Assembly: GCA_963759545.1 (NCBI GenBank)
Contig: CAVXAB010000024.1
Location: 80,556 to 144,555 of the forward strand
Source: Trebonia sp963759545
Lineage (GTDB): Bacteria; Actinomycetota; Actinomycetes; Streptosporangiales; Streptosporangiaceae
Direction of reading: 5' to 3'
Length of the DNA: 64,000 nt
The translations under genes and the position numbers were made by a program. The stretch's first letter is position 1; every line of letters starts with the position of its first letter. Shown piece by piece: positions 55,940 through 64,000 of the stretch. The notes under the pieces were generated by a model that saw nothing but the letters and a program-made list of their open reading frames with translations, was not told where the DNA came from and made no database searches.

Positions 55940-56069
55940 AACAAGTCAGTCTACGAATTCCGTGGACCGGCCGCGTACGCAGTTTCTGAGATCGCAGCCG
56001 CGGCTGCCGGCTCGTTGACGCCGGCGCCGGAGATTTCTTGCTGTTATCTCCCATCGGAACGGGTGGAAG

Positions 56070-56123
56070 AAACAAGGCGGATCGTTGTCCACGCTATGGC
56101 GTGGACAACGATCCGCCTTGTTT
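56070..56123 (-). terminator. 25-bp perfect hairpin, copy B of a palindrome family
   Basis: Arms 56070-56094 and 56099-56123 are perfectly complementary around TATG. On the minus strand it is followed by a T-rich tail and lies 30 bases past the stop of the 56154 gene, so it is probably its terminator. The core resembles the palindrome at 13080-13131. Confidence 0.75.
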
Positions 56124-56153
56124 GCGCGATGTCGACTTCTTGCTGTTATCTGG

Positions 56154-57986
56154 CTAGGCCTTCTTCTTTTCCACGCCGGCGCGGAGGTTCACCGTGTCGG
56201 CCGCGCCCTTGGCCTGGGCGGCGTTCAGGGTCTCCGGGCCCGTCGCGGTGAAGAACTCGGTGACGCCGAGCGTGCTTGAGGTGGCCCAGACGCAGACCGC
56301 GGCGCTCGGTGCCGCCGTGGTGTTAGCGCAGCCAAGGATGCCGCCGTTCGGGCCCGCGGCGTAGGTGTGCGGGTTGCTGCCAAGCGAGGCGAGGATCGTC
56401 TCGACCTTGGCCGGGGTGAACGTGCCCTGGTAGCCGACGAACGTGATGACCTGGCTGGCAGGAAGCTGGTAGGACGCCGACACCGGGGTGCCGGTCGCCT
56501 TACCACCGCCGCCGGAGGCCACCGCCGTGGTGATCTGCGCGGCCGTGGCCGTGGCCGTGGCGACGAAGTGCGGGTTCTGGCCTATCGGGTAGCCGCCCGC
56601 CGTGGCCGGCGTGGACAGGGTGTAGGCGGCCGTCGTCGTGCCGCCCCCGCCACCGGTCGTCGTGGCCCCCGTCTTCTTGCTCGCCGACGGCTTCGCGGCC
56701 GGCGTCGTCATGGTGCCGCCCGTCGTGTTGCTCGCCGTCGGAGACCCGCCGCCGCTCTTGTGCGTCACCAGCACCACGGCGACCACGATGATGATGGCGA
56801 CCACCGCGCCGATCGCGATGAGCCCGCGCATGCCCAGGCCGCGGCGCGGCTCAGGGTCGTCACGGCGCGGACCCCGCGGCATGGGGCGCGGCCCCGTGCC
56901 GGTGCGCGGCGCCTGCGGGCGGCCAGGGCCATCAAAGCCGTCGGCAGGCGGACGGAAGCGCGGGTCCCTTGGCTCGCCGGGCCGCCCGGGCCCCTGGCCC
57001 TGGTAACCGGACGTGCCGCCGCGCTGCGGTACGAAGAAGTCCTGCAGGGCCGGGTCCATCCTGGCGGCCGAGTCACGGTCACCGCGACCGAAGCCCTGCG
57101 GCTCCTGCGGGCCGAATCCCTGCTGGCCGTTGAAGTCCTGGCCGTCGTAGTCCTGCGGGGTGAAGCCGGGACGCGGAGCCTGGCGCGTGTAGTCCTGGCG
57201 GCCGAACTCCTGCTGGCCGAACTCCTGCTGGCCGAACTCCTGGCCGTCTTGGGCGGGGTAACCCGCGTCCTGCTGCGGGCGCTCGTCCCAGGGCGCGGCA
57301 GGCCGCCCGGCGGCCTGTCCCCAGCCGCCGTCATTGTCCTGTCCGCCAGGCCCCCAGTTATCGGCCTGGTCGGCGGCACCGCCCCAGCCCTGGCCGTAGG
57401 CGCTGTCCTGGCCGTAGGCGCTGTCCTGGCCGTAGCCGTTCTCCTGGCCGAAGGCGCCGTCCCGGCCGCCGGGGGCACCGTCGCGGCCGCCGAAGGCACC
57501 GTCGTGTCCGCCGAAGGCACCGTCCTGCCCGCCGAAGGCACCGTCCTGCCCGTACGCGCCCTCCTGGCCGTAGGCGCCGTCGTGGCCGTAGGCGCCCTCC
57601 TGCCCGAAGCCGTTGTCCGAGCCGAAGCCGTTGTCCTGGCCGTAGGCGCCGCCCGGTGCGGACGAATGCCTGCCGCGTGACTCGCGGCGGGGCAGGTTCT
57701 GGAAGCTGCCGCCGGGCGTGCGCTGCGGGTAACCTCCCGGGCCGGGTTCCTGGTCCTGGCCGTACTCCTGGCCGAAGAACTCGGACGGCGGCCCGCCCGC
57801 CTGACCCTCCCCAGGGAAGCCGCCGCCTGCCTCAGGGAAGCCCGCGGCGGGGGAACTCGGTCCCCCGCGGCCAAATTCATGGCCGCCGACGTCGTGGCCC
57901 GTGAAGGCTTGGGTGTCTTCAGGCCCGTCTTCCGGACCCCATGTAGGCGTGGAGGACACGTCCCAGCCGCTCATGTGCGCGCTCAT
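56154..57986 (-). CDS. single-pass membrane protein with long Gly/Tyr/Gln/Asp repeat region
   Basis: A 610-residue protein not assigned to a known family. Residues 1-120 are Gly/Pro-rich. Residues ~115-215 are tandem 7-8-residue repeats of the type GAYGQDGAFGG; 240-300 repeat FGQQEFGQQ. A basic Pro/Arg segment precedes one membrane helix (residues ~388-410, IGAVVAIIIVVAVVLVTH). Outside the membrane a Thr/Ser/Gly linker leads to a ~150-residue domain ending near the C-terminus with two Cys (LGCANTTA, AVCVW). The cytoplasmic part looks disordered and phase-separation-prone. It lies between valS and clpX. Confidence 0.75.
   Translation of the reverse strand: MSAHMSGWDVSSTPTWGPEDGPEDTQAFTGHDVGGHEFGRGGPSSPAAGFPEAGGGFPGEGQAGGPPSEFFGQEYGQDQEPGPGGYPQRTPGGSFQNLPRRESRGRHSSAPGGAYGQDNGFGSDNGFGQEGAYGHDGAYGQEGAYGQDGAFGGQDGAFGGHDGAFGGRDGAPGGRDGAFGQENGYGQDSAYGQDSAYGQGWGGAADQADNWGPGGQDNDGGWGQAAGRPAAPWDERPQQDAGYPAQDGQEFGQQEFGQQEFGRQDYTRQAPRPGFTPQDYDGQDFNGQQGFGPQEPQGFGRGDRDSAARMDPALQDFFVPQRGGTSGYQGQGPGRPGEPRDPRFRPPADGFDGPGRPQAPRTGTGPRPMPRGPRRDDPEPRRGLGMRGLIAIGAVVAIIIVVAVVLVTHKSGGGSPTASNTTGGTMTTPAAKPSASKKTGATTTGGGGGTTTAAYTLSTPATAGGYPIGQNPHFVATATATAAQITTAVASGGGGKATGTPVSASYQLPASQVITFVGYQGTFTPAKVETILASLGSNPHTYAAGPNGGILGCANTTAAPSAAVCVWATSSTLGVTEFFTATGPETLNAAQAKGAADTVNLRAGVEKKKA
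57385..57650 (-). repeat. minisatellite encoding YGQ/FGG repeats
   Basis: About a dozen units of 21-24 bp (core GGCGCCGTCCTGGCCGTA) in tandem, all in frame. They code for the low-complexity part of the membrane protein. Copy number is likely to vary between strains. Confidence 0.75.
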
Positions 57987-58128
57987 TCCCCATCGTGATC
58001 CTTGCAGTACCCCACCGAGGTTATAGGGGCACGGCCGACGGGAGCGGCAATACCGGCAAAGTGGCCGTTAACCATAGCGGTATGTAACGACCGCTTTTGC
58101 CTGCGCGGGCAGGCACGGGCCGCGCAGG

Positions 58129-58166
58129 CACGGGGGGTGCGGAGGGTCGTCCCCCTGGGGATATCC
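58129..58166. repeat. GC-rich palindromic element, copy 4
   Basis: CACGGGGGGTGCGGAGGGTCG followed by TCCCCCTGGGGATATCCG, just downstream of the clpX stop. It has the same G-run/C-run plan as the other copies, with TGCG in place of TACG. Confidence 0.5.
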
Positions 58167-58171
58167 GCGTA

Positions 58172-59446
<1,275 letters not shown>

Positions 59447-59745
59447 CCAGTTTCTCCTTTACATGGGGCCGCCGACGCCGGGCCTAATTCGGCCCGGCGT
59501 GGCGGGCATGTCCCGCCATGCCGTCAACCGTTTGCTATTTGACGGTACCGCCTTGTGGAGTCCGATGGACCAATCAAACCCCCTCAGCGGCCCAGGAGGG
59601 AAGAGGCAAGCCACTTCCCACTTAAAGACAGTACCGGTACCTGGGCACCCTGCCCCGGGCCGAGGGCCTCACGGGCCCCGACGGACCAGTCAAACCCCAG
59701 CATCTTCCACCCGCCCACGAGGGAAGGGGTAAGACCCGTCCCGCT
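59447..59745. other. clpP2-clpX spacer with two-copy structured repeat
   Basis: A 299-bp gap. It holds two direct copies of a 67-74-bp element (59561-59627 and 59677-59750); the second includes the clpP2 stop codon. Both contain GGACCARTCAAACCCC. Copy 1 has the hairpin GGGAAGaGGCAAGCCaCTTC plus CC at 59598-59619. The clpX promoter or leader probably lies nearby. Confidence 0.6.
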
Positions 59746-60387
59746 TTAAGAGGCTACAGGCACGGCGGCGGTCTGCCCCCGCTTGAGTGCCGTCAGCACC
59801 TCGTCGATGAGGCCGTAATCCTTGGCCGCGGCCGCGCTCAGGAACTTGTCGCGCTCGATGTCGCGCTCGATCTCCTCTTCCGGCCTGCCGGTGTGCCTGG
59901 CAAGGATGGTCTCCATGGCCTTGCGCATCCGGTCGATCTCGTCGGCCTGGATCTCCATGTCGCTCGCCTGGCCGTAGCCGCCCTCGGTGGCCGGCTGGTG
60001 GATCAGGATCCGCGAGTTCGGCAGGGCGATGCGCTTGCCCTTGGTGCCCGCCGCGAGCAGCACCGCCGCCGCGCTGGCCGCCTGGCCGATGCAGCAGGTG
60101 GTGATCTCCGGCTGAATGAACTGCATGGTGTCGTAGATCGCCATCATCGAGGTCATCGACCCGCCGGGCGAGTTGATGTACATCGTGATCTCGCGATCCG
60201 GGTCGATGGCCTCAAGCGTGAGCAGCTGGGCCATGACATCGTTGGCGCTCGCGTCGTCGATCTGGACGCCTAGGAAGATGATGCGTTCCTCGAAGAGCTT
60301 GTTGTACGGGTTCATCTCCTTGATCCCGTACGAGGTTCGCTCGACGAAGGACGGCAGCACGTACCTGGACGATGGGTACTGTGTCAC
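59746..60387 (-). CDS. clpP2: ATP-dependent Clp protease proteolytic subunit ClpP2
   Basis: A 213-residue ClpP. Catalytic Ser lies in CIGQAASAAAVLLAAG, His in NSRILIHQPATEGG, and Asp in the C-terminal handle region. The N-terminus SSRYVLPSFVERTSYGIKEM is typical of actinobacterial ClpP2, which carries the ClpX docking pockets. Start GTG 60387. It follows clpP1 after 59 bp. Confidence 0.95.
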   Translation of the reverse strand: MTQYPSSRYVLPSFVERTSYGIKEMNPYNKLFEERIIFLGVQIDDASANDVMAQLLTLEAIDPDREITMYINSPGGSMTSMMAIYDTMQFIQPEITTCCIGQAASAAAVLLAAGTKGKRIALPNSRILIHQPATEGGYGQASDMEIQADEIDRMRKAMETILARHTGRPEEEIERDIERDKFLSAAAAKDYGLIDEVLTALKRGQTAAVPVAS

Positions 60388-60446
60388 GTTCGGCTTCTCC
60401 CTGTCTGCGGAGTTGGGGCTGCGGAGTTGGCGGGGCGCGGCGGCCG

Positions 60447-61073
60447 TCAGGGGGCGGCGACCGTGCCGGTCGGGGTCTCCTGGGCGCTGCTGACCACATG
60501 GTCCACGAAGCCGTACTCCTTGGCCTCCTGCGCCGTGTACCAGTGGTCGCGGTCGGCGTCCTTGAGGATCTTCTCCAGGGGCTGGCCGGTGTGCCGCGCC
60601 GTGAGCTCCGACAGCGTCTTCTTGACGAAGCGCATCTGCTCGGCCTGGATCTTGATGTCGGTGGCGGTGCCGCCGATGCCGCCGGACGGCTGGTGCATCA
60701 GGATCGTGGAGTTCGGCATGGCGTAACGCTTGCCCGGAGTGCCGGCCGTGAGCAGGAACTGCCCCATGCTCGCGGCCATGCCCATCGCGTACGTGGCCAC
60801 GTCGTTGGGCACGAACTGCATCACGTCGTAGATCGCCAGGCCCGCGTAGACCGAGCCGCCCGGGGAGTTGATGTAAACGTTGATGTCGCGCTGCGGGTCC
60901 TCGGCGGAAAGCAGCAGCATCTCGGCGGCGATCCGGTTCGCGATGTCATCGTCGACCTGCTGGCCGAGGAAGATGATGCGGTTCCGCAGCAGCCGCTGGA
61001 ACAGCAGGTCCCCTGGAATCACGGGGGCGTCAGGGGTAGCCGTCCTGGCAACTGGCTGGACTAGCTCTGTCAC
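60447..61073 (-). CDS. clpP1: ATP-dependent Clp protease proteolytic subunit ClpP1
   Basis: A 208-residue ClpP. Ser is in AMGMAASMGQFLLTAG and His in NSTILMHQPSGGIGG. With ClpP2 it forms the mixed tetradecamer of actinobacteria. GTG 61073 is chosen because GGAGCAGG lies about ten bases before it; ATG 61094 would add seven residues. A near-palindrome in the promoter at 61158 resembles a ClgR-type operator. Confidence 0.94.
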   Translation of the reverse strand: MTELVQPVARTATPDAPVIPGDLLFQRLLRNRIIFLGQQVDDDIANRIAAEMLLLSAEDPQRDINVYINSPGGSVYAGLAIYDVMQFVPNDVATYAMGMAASMGQFLLTAGTPGKRYAMPNSTILMHQPSGGIGGTATDIKIQAEQMRFVKKTLSELTARHTGQPLEKILKDADRDHWYTAQEAKEYGFVDHVVSSAQETPTGTVAAP

Positions 61074-61157
61074 GTGGTCACCTGCTCCGATCACTTCGGG
61101 TGTCGTTCAATGGACATTAACGCCAGTGGGGAGTAACTGGGTCCGCCGTACCCACCT

Positions 61158-61174
61158 GTTCGCTTTCGGCGCAC
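61158..61174. promoter_or_regulatory. candidate ClgR-like site upstream of clpP1
   Basis: GTTCGCtttcgGCGCAC is an inverted repeat with one mismatch, about 85 bp before the clpP1 start. Clp genes in actinobacteria are often controlled by ClgR at GTTCGC-type sites. The assignment rests only on this resemblance. Confidence 0.35.
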
Positions 61175-61337
61175 CGTTACGGCACCGCGTTGCGGGCTGG
61201 GTGTTACGCATTGAAGAACTAATCCGACAATTGCGGCAAAGTGCCGTTTCGGGCGCCCGCGGTGCGGATGCGCGTGGCGGGAGGGAGTAAGCCAGGTCGC
61301 GGAACGGTTTGACCGGCACGGCGCACGCAAACAAGAA

Positions 61338-61377
61338 CGCGCGTAGCCAGGGCAGTGCACTGCCCTGGCTACGCGCG
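61338..61377 (-). terminator. tig terminator, 40-bp perfect palindrome
   Basis: CGCGCGTAGCCAGGGCAGTG is followed at once by its exact reverse complement. On the minus strand TTCTTGTTT follows. It lies 15 bases past the trigger factor stop. Confidence 0.8.
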
Positions 61378-61391
61378 CCGTGAAGCCCTGG

Positions 61392-62972
61392 CTAGGCCTC
61401 GTCCTCGTCGGTGGCCTCGGCGACGGAGTCGTCTTCCTCGATGGCTTGCGCGACGACTTCCTCGGCGACGGCCTCGGCCTCGACAATGGTCTCGGCCTCG
61501 ACAACGGCGTCAGCGGCGGCCTCGGCCTCCGCCTCGTCCTCGGCCTCGATGGTGCCTGCCACGTCGATCGACAGGTCATCCACGGCGATGTCGCCCTCGG
61601 CCCCCGCCTGCGCCTCGGCCTGGGCGGCGAGCATCGCGTCCACGTCGGCGTTGAGCGCCTCGATCTGGGCCTTGACGTCGACCGCGTTGCCCGCCTCGTC
61701 GGTGACCGCGACCCGCTCCGCGACGATCGTGGCGGCCTTGCCGCGCAGCACCTCGGTCACCGCGACGTTGATCTGGTTGTTCTGCACCAGCTGCTGCGCG
61801 AAGTAGTCAGGGCTGACGCCCATCCGCTGCGCCTGGTCGGCGACGAAGTAGGACAGCTCGGCCTGGTTCACGCTCAGGTTCTCCGCGCGCGAGAGCTCGT
61901 CGAGTACGAAGCTGGTCTTCACGCTCCGCTGCGACTGCTCGACCAGGTCGGCGTCGAACTCCTCCTCCGTCTTCTCGATCGACGAGAGGTAGTCCTCCTT
62001 CGACATCCGCATCTGGGCGAGCTGGTTGTCGATGTTCTCGTGCGCGTGGTGCAACTCGTGCTCGACGAACTTCTCTGGCAGCGGGATGTCGATGGCGTCC
62101 ACAAGCGTCTCGACGGACTTGTCCCTGGCCTGCGTGGTCTGCTGGAGCTTCTTGACCCGCTCAAGCTGCTTGCGGGTGTCTTCCTTCAGCTCGTCCAGGG
62201 TGTCGAACTCGCTCGCGAGCTGCGCGAAGTCGTCGTCGAGCTCGGGGAGCTCCTTGACCTTGACGGCCTGCACGGTCACCGTGATGTCGGCTTCCTGGCC
62301 CTCGGCCGCGCCGCCGGCCAGCTCGCTCTTGAACGTCGTGGAGTCGCCAGCGGACAGGCCGGCCAGCGCGTCGTCCAGGCCGTCGAGCATCGTGCCGCTG
62401 CCGAGCTGGTACGACTGGCTGGTCGCCTGGGCGTCCTCGACGAGCTCGCCGTCCACGCTCGCGGACAGGTCGATCGTCGCGTAGTCGCCGTCCTCCGCCG
62501 GGCGCTGCGCGGTCTTGAGGCTGGCGAAGCGCTCGCGCAGGTTGTTCAGGTACTCATCGACGTCCTCGTCGGTGACCTCGGCGTTGTCGACGGTGACGCT
62601 GAGCGTGGTGAGGTCGGGAATCTCGAACTTCGGCCTGACCTCGACCTCGGCGGTGAACGTCAGGTCCTTGCCGTCGTCGAGCTGGGTGATCTCCACGTCG
62701 GGCTGGCCCAGGGCGAACACCTCGGCCTCCTGCACGGCCTTGGTGTAGAACTCGGGCAGCGCGTCGTTCACCGCCTCGGTCAGCACCGCACCGCGGCCGA
62801 TCCGCATGTCGATGACGCGCGGCGGAACCTTGCCCGGGCGGAACCCGGGGATGCGCGCCTGCTGCGCCACCTCTTTGTAAGCCTTGTCGAGGCTCGGCTT
62901 GAGCTCCTCGAAGGAAACCTCGACGCTCAGCCGGACACGGGTCGGGCTCAGCTCTTCGACATCGGTCTTCAC
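61392..62972 (-). CDS. tig: trigger factor
   Basis: A 526-residue ribosome-associated chaperone. The ribosome-binding signature is in the N-domain (ARIPGFRPGKVPPRVIDMRI). The PPIase domain (about 160-250) reads EDGDYATIDLSASVDGELVE. A long helical C-domain follows, and the last ~75 residues are a Glu/Ala-rich acidic tail (EAEDEAEAEAAADAVVEAE), longer than in E. coli. Start GTG 62972. tig-clpP1-clpP2-clpX is the usual order. Confidence 0.95.
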   Translation of the reverse strand: MKTDVEELSPTRVRLSVEVSFEELKPSLDKAYKEVAQQARIPGFRPGKVPPRVIDMRIGRGAVLTEAVNDALPEFYTKAVQEAEVFALGQPDVEITQLDDGKDLTFTAEVEVRPKFEIPDLTTLSVTVDNAEVTDEDVDEYLNNLRERFASLKTAQRPAEDGDYATIDLSASVDGELVEDAQATSQSYQLGSGTMLDGLDDALAGLSAGDSTTFKSELAGGAAEGQEADITVTVQAVKVKELPELDDDFAQLASEFDTLDELKEDTRKQLERVKKLQQTTQARDKSVETLVDAIDIPLPEKFVEHELHHAHENIDNQLAQMRMSKEDYLSSIEKTEEEFDADLVEQSQRSVKTSFVLDELSRAENLSVNQAELSYFVADQAQRMGVSPDYFAQQLVQNNQINVAVTEVLRGKAATIVAERVAVTDEAGNAVDVKAQIEALNADVDAMLAAQAEAQAGAEGDIAVDDLSIDVAGTIEAEDEAEAEAAADAVVEAETIVEAEAVAEEVVAQAIEEDDSVAEATDEDEA

Positions 62973-63299
62973 GGCGGCGTGACTCCAGAAACGTGGATGG
63001 ATTGACTGCGCGAATGGCGGCGCATCAAGAGTGTATAGGCGGTTAAGTCTATGACCTTAGCAGCGCGGCGAAGCCGCAGGTGCCGCGGTTTATGCAGCGC
63101 CTGAAGACAGCAACCACCAGGCTCTAACAGCAACCACAGCGCGGGGGGCGAGCGCTTTCTGCGAGTCCCCCCGTGGGGGGGCAATGGGGGGCGAAGCCCC
63201 CGCCATGCTTAGGGGGGTCACCGGGGGGGTCATCCCCCCGGGGGAAACGAGCCCCCGCCATGCTTGGGGGGGTCACCGGGGGGCATCCCCCGGGGAAAC
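62973..63299. other. tig upstream region with GC-rich tandem repeat
   Basis: About 330 bp with no gene. The part near tig (62985-63060) probably carries its promoter. The part near the holin-like gene has two direct ~55-bp copies (63194-63247, 63250-63299) sharing GCCCCCGCCATGCTT, a G-run, GTCACC, a G-run, CAT, a C-run and GGAAAC. They are related in style to the GC-rich palindromes elsewhere. Confidence 0.6.
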
Positions 63300-63703
63300 T
63301 TAGTCCTCGTCGCGCAGGATGAGGTGCGCCACCCAGGTCACGACGCCGACGATGAGCGCGCCTTCGACGGCGGCGAGAAACGAGGTGACGTGGAACGGCT
63401 GGTGCAGCTTGTCGTAGGCGATGTAGCTGGCGAGGTACAGCAGTGCGCCATTGACGACAATCGCGATCAAGCCGAGGGTGAGGACGTAGAACGCGCAGCC
63501 GACGGCCTTGATGATCGGCTTGATGATGGCGTTGATCAAGCCGAAGATCACCGCGACGATGATCAGCGTCTTGGCGACCGACGCGTCGTTGGAGACGGCG
63601 GAAGTGCCGTGGAGGGTCCACTGCTCCGTGTGGATTCCGGGACCACCCAGGCCGCGACGGCGAGGGCCACCGCGGTCACCAGGACCCTGACGAGGATTTT
63701 CAT
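63300..63703 (-). CDS. phage-holin-family (DUF360/Phage_holin_4_2) small membrane protein, frameshifted
   Basis: A ~134-residue four-helix membrane protein. ATG 63703 gives MKILVRVLVTAVALAVAAWV; the frame then changes near 63640 to GIHTEQWTLHGTSAVSNDAS and FGLINAIIKPIIKAVGCAFY, ending HLILRDED at 63300. This matches the widespread small membrane family annotated as phage holin family IV, which is chromosomal in most actinobacteria and not evidence of a prophage. Confidence 0.75.
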
Positions 63704-63955
63704 GGCCCTCTTTCTACAGGACGCGGCCAGCGCACCCGCCGGGGACAAGAAGGGAAATATACGGTACGGGACATGGCTGCCCGCGCCGGGCACAGATCCC
63801 CTGGTCAGGCCCGGCGGCGCCCGTGCCATGCCTCAGCGCGAGGGGAGGAAGCGCGTGCGGGACGCGCGCAGCATGCTTCCGTTCGGAGTTATCGATCTTT
63901 AGCTTTTATCTCTAGCCTTTGATCCTGTGCGGAGCGTTAGCGCAGGGCGCGCTGG
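63704..63955. other. intergenic region at the right edge
   Basis: 252 bp without a recognised gene, somewhat AT-rich at 63885-63925. It probably contains the holin-like gene's promoter. Confidence 0.3.
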
Positions 63956-64000
63956 TCAGCGGGCCAGGATGGCGGTGCCCGACTGGCTGAGCGACGTGGT
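63956..64000 (-). CDS. C-terminal end of an unidentified protein (partial)
   Basis: On the minus strand the last codons before a TGA at 63956-63958 read TTSLSQSGTAILAR. The gene runs off the right edge. Fourteen residues are too few to assign a family. Confidence 0.3.
   Translation of the reverse strand, partial: TTSLSQSGTAILAR

Noticed and set aside
63140..63300. CRISPR array
   Set aside because: There are only two direct copies with no spacer-repeat alternation and no cas genes.
63300..63703. Prophage, based on the holin-like protein
   Set aside because: This holin family is a common chromosomal membrane protein; no other phage gene is present nearby.
63895..64000. tRNA gene at the right edge
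   Set aside because: No cloverleaf or T-loop sequence could be fitted on either strand; the minus strand reads as a protein end instead.

Overview
The window is high-GC actinobacterial DNA. GTG and TTG starts are frequent, genes overlap as ATGA/GTGA, and the gene order includes tig-clpP1-clpP2-clpX-valS-folC-ndk-mreBCD-mrdA-rodA and rne-rplU-rpmA-obg-proB. CvnA/CvnB-type genes, mreBCD and an F420-type oxidoreductase fit a Streptosporangiales- or Streptomycetales-like organism, but the genus cannot be read from the sequence. The backbone runs almost entirely on the minus strand. At least fourteen conserved genes (panE, gpgP-like, obg, rne, yidC-like, rodA, mrdA, mreD, mreB, valS, cvnA, holin-like and others) need frame changes to be read through. 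This looks much more like indel errors in a draft assembly than like real decay.

Layout. 1-5204: the tail of a ketopantoate reductase, an oxalate module (formyl-CoA transferase and an OFA-family antiporter), then an XRE-cupin regulator divergent from an AzlCD-type exporter pair, with two palindromic operators between them. 5205-6760: an ABC-transporter gene remnant, a histidine phosphatase and rsfS. 6881-12879: an amino-sugar unit (nagB, ROK kinase, ROK repressor, two ABC permeases, lipoprotein binding protein) lying between rsfS and nadD, genes that are normally close. 13352-18572: nadD, an M48 peptidase, proB, obg, rpmA and rplU. 18850-24950: rne with long low-complexity extensions and the paired DUF2344/radical-SAM genes.

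24951-43640 is an accessory block set into the conserved backbone. It holds a HIT protein; a deaminase - nucleotidyltransferase - thyA cluster; a seven-gene operon (ABC ATPase, lipoprotein, two permeases, flavin reductase, UbiX, UbiD) that probably imports and decarboxylates an aromatic or unsaturated acid using prenylated FMN; a two-gene conservon (cvnA-cvnB without cvnC/cvnD); two head-to-head paralogous LysR regulators; an LLM-family oxidoreductase; and a DUF6412 plus YidC-like pair.

43633-64000 returns to the backbone: cell-wall elongation genes (rodA, mrdA, mreD, mreC, mreB), ndk, DUF4233, folC, valS, a single-pass membrane protein with a long Gly/Tyr/Gln/Asp repeat region, clpX, clpP2, clpP1, tig and a small holin-like membrane protein. 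Long near-perfect palindromes follow many genes. GC-rich palindromic elements recur in and between genes, including in-frame inside valS.
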